Below are positions 21,180-33,609 of a stretch of DNA of 64,000 bases, piece after piece (positions within the stretch are counted from its first letter, which is position 1; each line of letters opens with the position of its first letter). Origin of the DNA: Endocalyx cinctus (Eukaryota > Ascomycota > Sordariomycetes > Amphisphaeriales > Apiosporaceae). The translations under genes and the position numbers were made by a program. Below the pieces are notes generated by a model, which was given only the letters and a program-made list of their open reading frames with translations, was not told the origin of the DNA and searched no databases. The DNA is taken from assembly GCA_001600455.1 (NCBI GenBank), contig BCKC01000003.1, positions 4,040,206 to 4,104,205 on the forward strand, written 5' to 3'.

Positions 21180-23853
21180 GACGAATGAATTTTGATGTTC
21201 GCGCCCGAAACGTTTTTTTTTTTTTTCTTTGTTTTTTTTCTTCTTCTCGGGGCAAAACGTACCTATACCAAACAACTCCCAAAGTTGATGATGATATTCT
21301 TTTGCTCGATCGTACAACCCTCGTTTTCCTACTGTGGTTAAATTGATTATCGAATCAAGGCGAGTGAATATTCAGGCGCGAGATGTTAATATAGTTCGTG
21401 GTACTTATGGTTGTAGCTTTGAAGATGAAAAATATTATAGTAGCATTTTAAGTGACGTTGGGAACATAAAAAGATTGGAATCAATATGTAAGGTTTCAAT
21501 TTTAGTTAATCAAGTAATCAACAAAATACTGGGTCCATAAAAAAGTTACAGCCTCAATTAGCCGCAATTAGCCTCAATTTTTTGTGTGGCTGCATGGCTT
21601 GTGAATAGTCACGTGGTTCCGTCAAAGCTGCCCAAATGCCAAGTGAATGAACCCACTATTCTCCCACGCACGAGCGCCATGTAAGTGGGGGTCACGCATC
21701 GTTGCCCCTCCTTGACACAAATTGTTTCTTAACGACGATCCATCAGTTCATGGCGGGGTGATGATGATTTATTAATTAGTACCTAACTGCTAATAAACAA
21801 GTCTTTATACTAGGGCAGTATTTCCGGTTCTGGGGACGGATACATATTCATATTCAGTAGTGGACCTTTCTCTCGGGTGATAATTGGTTACTTAGCCATA
21901 TCATTATGCACTCTCTTCTAAAGAAACAAAAACGGAAAAAGAACTGTGAAGAAGAAAGTTAATCAAAACTTTTCTTGTACCCTAGTCCAGAGCCGGCAGA
22001 GCCGGGAGAATCGTTTGAAAGGGCCGAGCAGAAGGTCGGAATTACTGTATCGAAGCTACAATCCCCAAATCTCCGAATAGGTACAGGGACTGCCATTGGC
22101 TCTATGTCATCCGGCTTTCTCCTTCAGGATTTTACCCTCATGAAATTTGAATGTAGTAGCCTCGCAGGATAAGAACTTTCGAGGTTATATTTGCCTCAGA
22201 TAATGGTGTGTCGAACTCCCCTAACCCCTTCGCAAGCATAAGGGTTAATAAGGGTGTGACTTTTTCTCACACAACCCTCGTGGCAGATTTGACTTATTTT
22301 TTTGTTGGCGGGGCTACAAGATCAGCAGGGTCTTTTCTTGAGACGCGTATACGTCTTCGGCAGGAAAGCCTCTGTCAGTCAACGTCGCATTTATACTAAT
22401 TGAAGCAAAAAGCCTCATGTCAGTGCAAAGTAGTACGGATCGTGTACTACATGAGCGATAAAGATTCATAAGACCAGTAAACCAGGATAACTTCCAATAT
22501 TAACTATATCTTATGATAATGCATACCTTTGATTTACTTGGTGGGAAAATACGATTTAAGTTGTGGCAATTCATTGGTTTTTAAAGCCCAGATCAGGAAT
22601 TCAGGTGCTCACATATCTTTCATATACATATAGGGCCGATGCCGCTTATGTATATAAGCAAGATGTCTTTCCACTTATCATCTACCCGAAGTAGATCAGG
22701 CTGAACACATATAAGCCCACAATTACAACTGATTTATGTACATCAGATAGAGAATTCTAGGCAAATCAAGATAAACGTGCATATACGTATGAATACGTAC
22801 AACTCAGTGGTTATAATACGTACTAGCACAAGTACATATATGTATATTAACATGAATTCGAGGGGGAGTATCGGAAACCCGGTTTGTCTGGCTACTTAGT
22901 ACTAGGCTACTGGTGGATTACCATAGTCATAAGCCATAAATTCCCCGTTACGATATACCCTTGGAAGGGGAAGAACTAACCTAGCTACCTCCAGCTTTTC
23001 CGAAACACGCCTGAGGCGCGCGCTCAACCTTCAGTCCGTCTACCTTGTCAAAATACTGTATAATACATAGCCGTTGAAGAAAGAGAAAAAAATTCCAATT
23101 ACCAGAAAACGGGTTTTTTTAACGGGCGCCGTTCGGTTTATAGGCACTATAGAATTATCGAGTAAGAGAACAGTAAATATACTACGTTCTATGAATTCCT
23201 TACTTGATTATAGCTAGATATGCCTCAATAGACCAGAAATTATAGAAGGCTTCGTAGTATCGTGTAGAAAGAAACAAGACAGAAGATGAACAATTCCCTA
23301 TTGAGATCTGTGACCTGAGTAAGCCCGAGCCGGCCGTCCATGCGTTTCCTGTCTGGTTTGGTCTAGTCCTATCCTTACACACCCGTCGGGAAAGAATTAC
23401 ATATGGATATGTACCGAAGATCCACTGATACAAAAGTTACTCGCCATTAGGGGGTTCAAAGGAGTGTTTTCCTTACTCTATAATGGGCATAAACTGAGCA
23501 AAGCTCTGTACCTGCGACTGTACAAGATACCTAAATATTAATAATCCCAAGTAATCAACGTGGGCCATTTGAAGGTCCCCACGCTCGGCGCTACTGTCAC
23601 TGGAGCCTTCGCTCTTACTGGGCCCTTTCTCGCTCTATTTATCTTATTAATTACAGTTTTACCCCTCCATCCTTTTCATCATCAGTGCTTTACCAGTAGA
23701 ATAAAAAAACAACTCGTCCATAACAATTCTTTTTTCCTTTCTTCTTTTTTTATTTTTTCTCATCAAATTATTTCGCGCATTTCTAAGAATTATATACACC
23801 TTTTCCTAACCTGTCCCCTCCAAACCAATTGAATCATTGGTAATACCGCAATC
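21180..23853. other. divergent promoter region and long spacer
   Basis: 2.7 kb between divergent genes (the RRM gene on -, 6PGDH on +). It starts with a T-tract leader for the RRM gene (about 21213-21250) and ends with a CT/AT-rich leader for 6PGDH (23640-23850). Small frames at 21334, 21975 and 23200 show no motifs. Confidence 0.55.
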
Positions 23854-25938
23854 ATGTCTGGTGCCGTGTAAGTCTTTTTAATCATTATGATGATGAGCCC
23901 TCTACCCCCACCATCATCACCCCGCCGCCTCTTCCGGGTTTTTCATTCTTTTTTTTTTTTACGAGCAAAGAAGAAGGGGAAAAAACCAAACTTAAAAAAC
24001 TTGCGAAAGCATAAATAAAAGAAAAAAATAAAATAAAATAAAAATAAGTTAAAGAGAATGGATCAAAAAGTAAAAGAAAAAAAACCTAAACGACAACAAT
24101 ATAACTGAAATGAGCTTGCTTGGGTCTTTAGGGCTCGACTTGCTAATATATCCAATACTTTCGGCGGCGGTAGTGAAGATGGAAGGCGAGCTTTTCTTGT
24201 CTTCCCACTTGAACATTACCATTGTCCAATCCAGAAGTTATGCTAACTTTTTTGAAGCGCTGATCTCGGCCTCATCGGCCTGGCTGTCATGTAAGTAACA
24301 ATCCATCGCCTAACCATTATCCTCACCCCTCTTACGTTCGCGTATGTTAATATTATTCTAAAGGGGTCAGAACTTGATTTTGAACATGGCCGACCACGGT
24401 TTCACCATTTGCGCTTACAACCGAACCGTCTCCAAGGTCGACCGATTCTTGGGTGACGAGGCCAAGGGCAAGTCCATTGTCGGTGCTCACTCCAACGAGG
24501 AGTTCGTCGCCAAGCTCAAGAAGCCCCGTCGTATCATGCTCTTGGTACAGGCTGGTAAGGCTGTCGACGACTGGATCGAGACCCTCCTCCCTCTCCTCGA
24601 GAAGGGTGACATCATCATCGACGGTGGTAACTCTCACTTCCCCGACTCCAACCGCCGAACCAAATATCTCAAGACGAAGGGCATCCGCTTTGTCGGCTCC
24701 GGTGTCTCCGGTGGTGAGGAAGGTGCCCGATATGGTCCTTCTATAATGCCCGGTGGTGATGAGGAGGCCTGGCCTTACATCAAGGACATCTTCCAGGGTA
24801 TCTCGGCCAAGAGCGGTGACGAGCCGTGCTGTGAATGGGTCGGTGACGAAGGTGCTGGTCACTACGTCAAGATGGTGCACAACGGTATTGAGTACGGTGA
24901 CATGCAGCTCATCTGCGAGGTTTGTTCTACCTTCACTTCTCCCTTTTGTCTAACCAGGCTTGCATCCGATGCTAAGAAAAGCTCGATTCTATTAGGCATA
25001 CGACATCATGAAGCGCGGTCTCGGTATGACCAACAAGGAGATGGGTGACGTTTTCGCCAAGTGGAACAAGGGTGTGCTAGACTCTTTCCTCATCGAGATC
25101 ACCCGTGATATCATGTACTTTAACGACGATGACGGCACTGCCCTCGTCGAGAAGATCCTTGACCAGGCTGGTCAGAAGGGTACCGGCAAGTGGACTGCCA
25201 TCAACGCTTTGGACCTTGGTATGCCCGTTACTCTGATTGCCGAGGCCGTGTTGGCTCGTTGCTTGTCTTCGGTCAAGGCTGAGCGAAAGACGGCCTCGAC
25301 GAAGCTCGAGTACGTCGGTCGCACCTCTACCTTCGAGGGAAACAAGGAGCAATTCCTTGACGATCTCGAGCAAGCCCTCTACGCCTCCAAGATTATCTCG
25401 TATGCTCAAGGTTTCATGTTGATGCAAGAGGTGAGTGGTTTGCCCAAATCGTGGGAGCTGGTCGTAGATGTACCGTTGATTTACTGACTTTGTGTAGGCT
25501 GCCAAAGACTACGGATGGAAGCTGAACAAGCCCTCGATTGCTCTGATGTGGCGAGGAGGTTGCATTATCCGTTCCGTTTTCCTGAAGGATATCACTGCCG
25601 CATACCGAAGCAACCCCGACCTCGAGAACTTGCTCTTCGACGACTTCTTCAACAAGGCCATCCACAAGGCTCAGCCCGGATGGAGAGACGTGGTCGCCAA
25701 GGCTGCTCTTCTCGGTATCCCAACCCCGGCTTTCTCGACGGCTCTGTCGTGGTTCGATGGTTACCGCACGGCCGACCTGCCTGCCAACCTTCTCCAGGCC
25801 CAGCGTGATTACTTCGGTGCGCACACATTCCAGGTCAAGCCTGAATGCGCCACCGAGAAGTACCCGGTTGGCCAGTACATCCACGTCAACTGGACTGGTC
25901 GGGGAGGAAACGTTTCTGCTTCTACATACCAGGCATAA
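23854..25938 (+). CDS. GND1: 6-phosphogluconate dehydrogenase, decarboxylating
   Basis: Five exons, 23854-23867, 24258-24290, 24364-24919, 24996-25430 and 25498-25938, give 492 residues, the family's normal length. Exon 1 encodes only MSGAV. Exon 2 is a 33-nt microexon that completes the NADP-binding loop [14 protein letters not shown], confirming both joins. Other signatures: [20 protein letters not shown] (substrate loop), [14 protein letters not shown] (catalytic Lys and Asn), KGTGKWT, and the C-terminal [16 protein letters not shown]. The cytosolic enzyme oxidises 6-phosphogluconate to ribulose-5-phosphate and CO2, producing NADPH in the pentose phosphate pathway. Codon use is biased towards C-ending codons (GGT, GTC, AAG), as in highly expressed fungal genes. 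The first intron is unusually long at 390 nt. Confidence 0.98.
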
Positions 25939-26686
25939 AAAGTAAATAGCAGAAGGGATTGTACTAGGAATTATAGTACAAGGGCAAAGCATGGGCATAC
26001 AGGGAATTCGGATGCATCCATAGTCTCAAATAGGTGATGACGATATTTAAAAAGAAAAAAAAGGACAAATTCACATTTCATGATGTTAATATTAGCTTTC
26101 TCGACTTACCATGACATGATAGATCTATAGAATATTGCGAGAATCTTTTTTATTTTTCCGAATTTTCGGGGTCCTAGAGTTATGATGTTTATATGATGTG
26201 TCTTCAGAATAATACGTGAACAGAAGAAAAAGAAAAGAGAAGAAAGAGTTGTGAGAGTTGAGCATCAAAAGGAAAACTGAAACTGGCCTTTGATGCCATT
26301 GCCTGAATCAGATACATCTATGGATATTCCTTCCTAGTCATGTCAGTTATACGACATGTGGCTAATTATCACAAGCCACAACACGAACTTTATCACACCG
26401 CCACAATATAATGCACGGTCCACTTTAACAAATCAATCAGGTAGCAGTAATCCAATCGTATCAAGCTTCATCGCGCATCTTTCGCGATTCTCGAAAATAA
26501 TCAATCATTTAACTGCAGCAACAGCTCAATGCGCAGCCTTGTCTTGAATTACGTCCATTATACCAACACTGCGCATTTTCTCTATAAATATATCTCAATC
26601 AAATAAACGATACAGGCATCATAGTCCTTGTTTTAATAATCAATTGATTTTCGCATCGTTGTTGAATTGACAACGCAAATCATAAA
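25939..26686. other. spacer between 6PGDH and Ssr4 genes, no gene seen
   Basis: The 3' UTR of 6PGDH followed by the AT-rich promoter/leader of the Ssr4 gene. The frame at 26356-26547 has no support. Confidence 0.55.
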
Positions 26687-28978
26687 ATGTCGAATATGGC
26701 TGACCCCAGCTTCGGGGTCAATAAAGATCTCTTACCTCACGTCCATTTAATCTCGACATATCGATATACCATCAAAGCACAAGTTCAACCGAATGAAGTT
26801 ACATCATGGCTTATGCAAGCGCCTAAGATCGCACGCGATACAGCTCCCTTCTTTTGGACCTATCTCGACCGTCCTGAAAGTGGTCAGATATTCTTGACTT
26901 GGCAACCATTACAACAGATGGGAACGCGTTTCGCTAGCGATGGTTATATCTGGCCACATCAGGAAACGTACTATCAGCAAGAAGTTGGGAATGGCGTGGT
27001 AGGTTTCATGGACATCACAACAAATCAATATAATAATTCTCTATGTTGCTAATTCATTTGTCATCAGATGCTCGAAATGTATTATCATCAAGCAGGTTAC
27101 GCATACGGGGAATCGGTAGCGAAACACTCTCGTCGACGTTTCCGACTCATTCCTTCGACGAATGCTCCTAACGCGAACCCCACTCAAGTTGATACAAGTC
27201 TCTGGATCGTTCATTATAGCTCGGTCGAGAACGGTGGACGCATACCGGCGCGATCGGTCGTGCCCGACCCTAGAACTCCTCAGATCCTTGAGACGCGCGC
27301 ATATCTTCAGCGATGCGGTCAGATTCAAAGGAAAGAATTTATTCTAGGCGATCGGGTGAATTGGCCTCAGATTAGCTGGCCTAGGGAGACATCGAGGCAG
27401 CCCATGTATGCCCCAAACCGTGGTGTTCCACAGGCCGTAGCGTATCCTCCGTACCCTCCAAATGCTACCGGTCCTCCCTCTAAGCGTGCTAGGACTGGCC
27501 AGGCAGCACATGGTGGCATGCCTCCAGCTATGCAACCTAACGCCATGCCAGAGGTCCCGGACGACGAAGAAGACACCTCACGAGGAGACTACTTCGACCA
27601 CGTGACTCCCCGAGAAATGAGCATGTCTCGATATGAGAAGAATCATCATTGGATGGAGGAAATTCTGTCGTCTCCCTACCGAATGAATCAAATAGGCTTT
27701 GCAGACCTCGGGCTGGGATTAATGGGCGAGCTAGCTCCATTGACTGACGGGATATTCGAGGCGCATGGAAAAGGTGCATGTGAATCGTCAAGTTCCAAGC
27801 CTCCTGCTCCTATAAACCCCGAGCAAGCCGCCGAATTCCGAAAGAGAGTCACAGAACGGATCGATACTACCAAAGGGGAAATAGAGAAGATGAAGGCCGA
27901 ACATGCTAAAAAGATGTCCAAGTTTAAGCACAATTCTCTGCTCACTGCTGCCGAGAGAGATCTACGGTTAGCTGTGGAGGGCTCTGATTCGGATACCTTA
28001 CGCCTAGAGGCCCATCCGGACGAGATGGAAGATGGTGCAAACCGTTGGTCATCGAAGCATAACAAGACGGTTGATGATATTGTATCACAAGTGGAAGCGC
28101 ACCTTGGCCGCCGCGCTCAAGTCATCCACGACATGAAAAGAATCCAGGACGGTGGCTATCAAGAGCCCGCGCCAGAACCTGTATCACTCCCATCTGCGGC
28201 TCCATCCAACGCTGGAGAAGCCGCAGGTGGAAGTGGTCCTATGTCACGACAAACTTCTCAAGCTGGCTCGCAACAAAGCGGGTATATGATGGGTGATGCT
28301 GACATTGATATGGGTGGTACGGCAGCCGGCCTGCTGGATCAGATGCACGGCGGTGCCTCGTCAACCTCTACGCCTCAGATGCCCCTATCAGCCGCGCATT
28401 CTAGCGCTGCTACTCCTACAAACGCTGCAAATGCACCCTCACCACATCCTCCGGCGGCGACAACCACTGCACCACAAGCTGATATATCTACTAAACCTGA
28501 CGCAGACATGAAGATGGATGACGCAGACCAGAACACGACCACTCCTGATCAGGGAACTGGCAGCGGTGATTGGGTCGTCGTTCCTAAGGGTGGCGATGCT
28601 GGGAGCGTGCCTGATTCATCAGCTGGTGCCGCGAACGCCTCATCTTCATCAAACAATAATGAACCACCAAAAACAGCAACGCCGCAGGCCGTGCCTTCAG
28701 GGGTTAACAGCAAGCAAGCTTCGACGACAGGAACGCCAATGGGATTCCAAGGCGACCACAACGATTTTAGTTCCCTGGAAGACCTCAACAGCGCCGGAGA
28801 CGCGTTGGCGGGCTTCAGCAGCGGCGCGACGCCGGCTGGACTTAGCGAGGGCCTAGACCTGAACATGACGGACATGGATGATAACTCGGCCTTTGGCAAT
28901 GCTTTCCACGGCAGCGGTAACAACAAAGGCACGCCACAGACTACGACAGATACACCGGCAGCTGACGCTGGAAATTAG
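26687..28978 (+). CDS. ssr4: SWI/SNF and RSC complex subunit Ssr4 (DUF1750)
   Basis: Two exons, 26687-26998 and 27068-28978 (69-nt intron, acceptor TCATCAG), give 740 residues. The N-terminal ~210 residues match the fungal Ssr4/DUF1750 domain: TAPFFWTYLDRPESGQIFLT, MGTRFASDGYIWPHQE, then RRRFRLIP and SLWIVHYS. The middle part has a conserved-looking segment SRYEKNHHWMEEILSSPYRM and a coiled-coil-prone stretch (about residues 240-300). The C-terminal ~350 residues are Gly/Ser/Ala/Gln/Asp-rich and disordered, with short acidic NMTDMDDNSAF-type pieces. Ssr4 is a fungal-specific subunit shared by chromatin remodellers; in fission yeast it belongs to both SWI/SNF and RSC. Family recognition is from memory of the domain and would need a profile search. 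Confidence 0.85.
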
Positions 28979-31649
28979 AATGATACGGGTCGGTGGGAGG
29001 TACTACCTTTCAATTTCCTTTAATTCACTGTATTTCAGAAATGGAAGTGAAAAGATAAAGAAAGGGGCTTGGGGATGTGAATAGTGTGATGTGCGCGTTC
29101 GTGTAATTTTACGGATTTCAAAGAATGGAGACAAGCTTAATTAGCCTACGCGGGTAGAAACTGTTGTAAACATTGACGCTTTCGTTTTTTCTCTTAAGGG
29201 GAGAGGGGAGGATGTTTTATTAGGTTGTCTGTATGGATATAGTTATGGATACTTAGATTCTACCATAGAATACAAGAAAAAAAGGTACAGTCTTGGAAAG
29301 ACTATATGAGCGAGGGTGGTCTTGTCATACCATGCAGCGGAGCACTGATGGGTTAGGTTCATTATAATGGCTACCTCGTCGCTGGTTGCGTTTTTGATTC
29401 CTTATAATTCTAGCTTTCAATATGTATATCCTACACTAAGCATTCATGTAGAAATCTGAATACAGAATGCACATGAGAGCTTTGTATTATGTATGGGTAA
29501 CTACGCAATAGCATGGTAAAAAGGAGAGATAGAGAGAGTATCTGTGTATTATTGCTTTTATCATTTCTTTACAGAGAAAGGAGGCGGTTCGACAACTGGG
29601 GACAAAGTCTGGTCTACAGTGTGTTACTACATACTATGTACACGTATATGTAATCGCCGTCTGTCTGAAGCATAATAGTCAATGTGAGGTTCAAATGTTA
29701 GTGGGTATGCTTGGAAGAATGTAATTTTTGTTATTAAGTGTTCTTCTGCCGACGTTTTCAAGGTGCGGATGTTTCGATGCATGTTGTTTCAACTTTTGCC
29801 GTGCTTCTGTTTCTCTACTGTATAAGCAGCGCAGTATCTCAGTGATGAAATCCTACTAAGAAACCCCCTTTTCTAAGCCATTAAGCAAGGCATGTACAGT
29901 AAATAAACAATAAACATCGTTCCCAAATTAGGCAGTATATGGTAAATAAAAGTGGCAAAAGGAGGAGTGTTCAATTTTCTCAACTTCATTTTCTACATAG
30001 CACAGTAAGATAGAAAAGTAAAATAAAATAAAGTAATGGTTGGGTAATTCAGGAGATGATAGATGAAGTTGTCTAATAGTGGAACCACCCCGTCGTCTGG
30101 GGTTCTTTGTTCCCGGTAAGGTTCCGCGTCTCAGATATTACAAGGGGTGAGGTGCCGAAGAATATTTGTTTCGAGATGTCAGAGAGAAGAAAAGAGAGAG
30201 GAATCTCTTAACAAATAAAATAAAAACCTTAAATAAATAACGTGAATCCCTTTTTATGAAACTCCTCCCCCCCCTCTCTCACCCTTAAAAAGAAAAGATA
30301 AAAATCAGTCATTGGATAAATTGCATGATGGTGGTGGAAAAAAAAAATTATGACATCCCGTGTTTGCCGTTAAAGCGAGATGAAGAGAGTGTGTACACCA
30401 CGGCTCGCTGTCTAGCCGCGATGCCCGGTTGATATCGAACATCAGATATCACCTCATCTCATCCCGTCACTTTTTAAAACGATGGCCTCATTTTCTTTGT
30501 ATTTTTGAGATCGAGGTTTGTGAAAGTAAGCTATTCAAGTGAAATCCTACTGACTCGAATAGCTCGGCGGAAATTGCTCGCTGGAAACTAGATCCGACGC
30601 ACCTCTGTCTCCCTAAACAGAGATAGTTCCTTAATATGAATAACTTATTTCTCGCCCTCGTCTGAACTCGCTTTTAACCATACACTAAATATGTCTCGCG
30701 AATGAAGGTGAGACCTCGAGGAGTGAATATGTACAGGTGCAAAGAAAGAATTGATGTGGTTGTTCTCAAGATAAGCGAGGAAGCCGACTCTATTTCTACG
30801 GCATGTTTTCCGAGGAAAACTACACTGTGGTTAATAGTATATTTAAGTCCGTGCTACCAATACAAAATATTAGACGAGATCAGGATCTAAGGATCCCCAG
30901 TCGATATTACCCCAGATACCGCACTACTTCTGGCCTGGACTAGGTAACTATGGCCCAGGAGCCGGTCCTGTCAAGCTCTGATTTGTACTAGGTTAGATGA
31001 CACTGGGTCTAAGCATAGCTTTTTACCACCGCCAAGCAATGTGTGTCATATGGGACGAGACCTCCTGCTACTGCAGATCTTGCAGGAGCCAGTATGCCTT
31101 GATAACCTCAACGATGGGCCTTTCGCCTAGGCCTGTACGTCTAATTATGTTAACGTTCAGAGCCAGCGGGAAGGAACATGACTCTTGGCATTTCTATTAT
31201 CCCCATCCCCGGTTTTGCTCTCTTTTTTTCTTCTTTCTTCTTCTTTCTCTTCCCTCCTCCCCATCAAGATCGACTTGTTTCCCGTTCATTTGCTGAGGTG
31301 ATCTTCTCTCATTATTTCTCTTTTTCTTCTTCTCTACGCAGGTCGTTTCTTCTTTCTCTTCGCTTCTCATCCACTCTTTTTTTGTGCAACTCCTTCTGGT
31401 CGGGATATTGTCAGTTCTTTTTTTCGATCTGCAGGTTCAGTTTCTTATTTTGTTTCTTTCACTGCTGAGCAGTTCTTACTTTCGTAAAACACTTTTATCA
31501 TACCCACATTCTTTTAAGAAGAGGATCTATATTTAATACAGAATATTATTCGATTGAATTATCACGAAGACTCACCTAGTCCAGCCCTTCATTTACCCTA
31601 ATATCGACTTCTTTTTCCTCAAAAGTCCACACAATAATATAAGTTCAAG
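28979..31649. other. spacer with pyrimidine-rich leader, no gene seen
   Basis: 2.7 kb with no credible coding frame. The left part is the 3' UTR of ssr4. The right part (31197-31480) is a long CT-rich leader preceding the GPI-protein gene. Confidence 0.55.
31197..31480 (+). promoter_or_regulatory. pyrimidine-rich promoter/leader tract
   Basis: Nearly continuous C/T sequence on the coding strand, ending about 170 bp before the ATG of the GPI-anchored protein gene. Such CT tracts commonly mark core promoters and transcription start regions of strongly expressed genes in filamentous fungi. The assignment is inference from composition and position. Confidence 0.4.
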
Positions 31650-32873
31650 ATGAGGTATACTTCACTCTCCTCGGCCACGGCCATCATGCTCGCCTTCGCC
31701 TCCACCGGCGTATATTCTACCCCAGCTTTCCTGGGAGGTAGAGAATCGGGAAACAACAACGATAACCGGCAAGTGGCGTCGAACGTGAACGTGAGCCAAG
31801 GCAACGGCACCGCCTCAGGCAGCCAAGGGAACGCTCAGGCTGGCGCGTCGCAAGTTGCAGAAGTAGCGGCGGAACCGTCTTCAGTCAGTCTCATACCGCT
31901 TCCCGGCGCCCCAGCGACCGGAGGCGCGCTCGTCCAATTACCGGGTTTAGCCACGTCTGCGTCCGCCTCCGCCTCCGCGTCGGCCGCCGTCGGGATCGCG
32001 ACTTCGGCAGCTAGTGTAGAGTCGTCGAGCAGCGCGGCCGGACTCGAACTTCTGCCCGGCAGCACCGCCTCCAGCGCAGCCGTCGTGGCTTCCACGACCT
32101 CGCTCGCCGGGTTTTCCCAGATCGGCGGCGGATCAATCTCCTCGGCGACCTCGCTCGCGGGCTTCTCCCAGATCGTCGGCGGCGCGTCGTCGACCACGGC
32201 CGCGGCCGCCGTCCCGACCTTGGGCGTCTTTCCCGCTAACGGTACCGCGGGGATGGTCGGCAGCGGTAACTCGAGCTTCGCATCCGCTCCGGGCGTGAGC
32301 GCGGGCGCGGGTGCGGGCGCGGATGCCCAGCTCGCGACTTCGGTCTCCCTGCAGCCGCTCCCGGGTTCCGCGGGTATGTTGACTACTTCGGCTTCGCTTC
32401 AGCCGCTCCCCACGCCCGAGGGTACCGCTGGCGCCGCGCCCGCTTCTCCTTCGAGCGACGGTAGTAGCGGCGCCGGTGGCGAGACTAGTACCGGTAGTGG
32501 TTCCAGCAACGAAAGCGGTAGTGGTACTAGCAACGAGAGCGGTGGCAATAGCGGCAGCGGCAGTAGCAGCGGCAGCAACAGCAACAGCGAAGAACAGTCC
32601 TCAGCTATTTCCGAAGGCATGGCCACCGCTACCGAGGCCTCCAGTCTCCAGGCTCTCCCCGGCACGTTGCTGACCGCTAGCAGAGTCTCGGGCGTGGCGA
32701 TGGCCACGGGAGGCACGTTCGCTGGCTCCGGTTCGGCCGCTTCAGGCGCCGCCGCTGCCGCCACTTCCGTCGCTGCGATCGGCGGTGCCTCTTCCGTGAG
32801 CGGCGGTGCCGCTGGTGCGCTGTTCGTTAGTCTCGTGGCCGGTCTGATCGGAATGGGCATGCTCTTGCTGTAA
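31650..32873 (+). CDS. GPI-anchored Ser/Ala/Gly-rich cell-wall protein
   Basis: Single exon, 407 residues. The N-terminal signal peptide ends near VYSTPA. The C-terminus has a small-residue ω-site region (SVSGGAAG) followed by the hydrophobic tail LFVSLVAGLIGMGMLLL, the layout of a GPI-anchor signal. The body is mucin-like: Ser, Ala, Gly and Thr make up most of it, with several N-glycosylation sequons (NVS, NGT, NSS, NES). Short repeats recur: SVSLIPLPG, LELLPG, SVSLQPLPG, SASLQPLP and SSLQALPG, plus a duplicated TSLAGFSQI-GG block at about residues 150-175. It contains no catalytic domain and few, if any, cysteines. The likely role is structural or adhesive in the wall or plasma membrane; the function is otherwise unknown. 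Confidence 0.82.
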   Translation: MRYTSLSSATAIMLAFASTGVYSTPAFLGGRESGNNNDNRQVASNVNVSQGNGTASGSQGNAQAGASQVAEVAAEPSSVSLIPLPGAPATGGALVQLPGLATSASASASASAAVGIATSAASVESSSSAAGLELLPGSTASSAAVVASTTSLAGFSQIGGGSISSATSLAGFSQIVGGASSTTAAAAVPTLGVFPANGTAGMVGSGNSSFASAPGVSAGAGAGADAQLATSVSLQPLPGSAGMLTTSASLQPLPTPEGTAGAAPASPSSDGSSGAGGETSTGSGSSNESGSGTSNESGGNSGSGSSSGSNSNSEEQSSAISEGMATATEASSLQALPGTLLTASRVSGVAMATGGTFAGSGSAASGAAAAATSVAAIGGASSVSGGAAGALFVSLVAGLIGMGMLLL

Positions 32874-33609
32874 TAGTAGATTACTGATGAATACTTAAAA
32901 AAACATAAGTGATTAAGTGGATTGGATGGACTTTAGGATATTTTGTTGCTGGCCTAGCCTGGTGCTAGATGGATGATTGATCGGATATTATGACTACCTT
33001 TTTATTTGGTTTCTAATCAATTCTCTTTTTGAAAGGGGGGAGTGTGGTTTGGTGATGAATAGGAGGAGGCGCCGGCTAGGTGAAAGCCAGACAATTTTAA
33101 TTTGCCGTCTCTGATTTGTACTTGTTTATAATATGAGCCCGTGATGGAAATACCATAGTCTTTGACAAATAATAGCGAACAACTCTAAATATCATATGAG
33201 CATAATGCACCTCGATAAATTTCCTACACTTAGTTATGATGTGGACGTGTCGTTCTCAGTAATTGGTACAAAGTGTAGACTAGATGCCATGGAAAAGGGG
33301 TTGATAAATATAGTAGATAGAATTATCACCCGATATACGGTATTTGATGCCCAGTGAACAAAACATCAACTGGAAATTAAATTTCAAGTCAATTTTGACC
33401 TGTTATTAGCTATAATGGGTATATTTTCTTATGTGTACATATGGAATAATGTAGGCGAATATATGACTTCGAGTTGATAATATGAAGAAATGCGATAAGA
33501 TAAGAGCTCCGAATATCTACGTAATTTTTGTCGAATTTCTTTAACCTCGATATTCAAATAACGAATATTAAACAAATACATAAAATATTAAATAGTGACG
33601 AGCACCTCA
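32874..33609. other. AT-rich spacer, no gene seen
   Basis: The 3' UTR of the GPI-protein gene and the promoter of QRI7. No open frame of interest. Confidence 0.55.

Noticed and set aside
21180..21317. 46-residue N-terminal extension of the RRM protein frame
   Set aside because: It encodes Lys/Glu runs from homopolymers, while the ATG at 21179 starts a normal Pro-rich N-terminus. Treated as 5' UTR.
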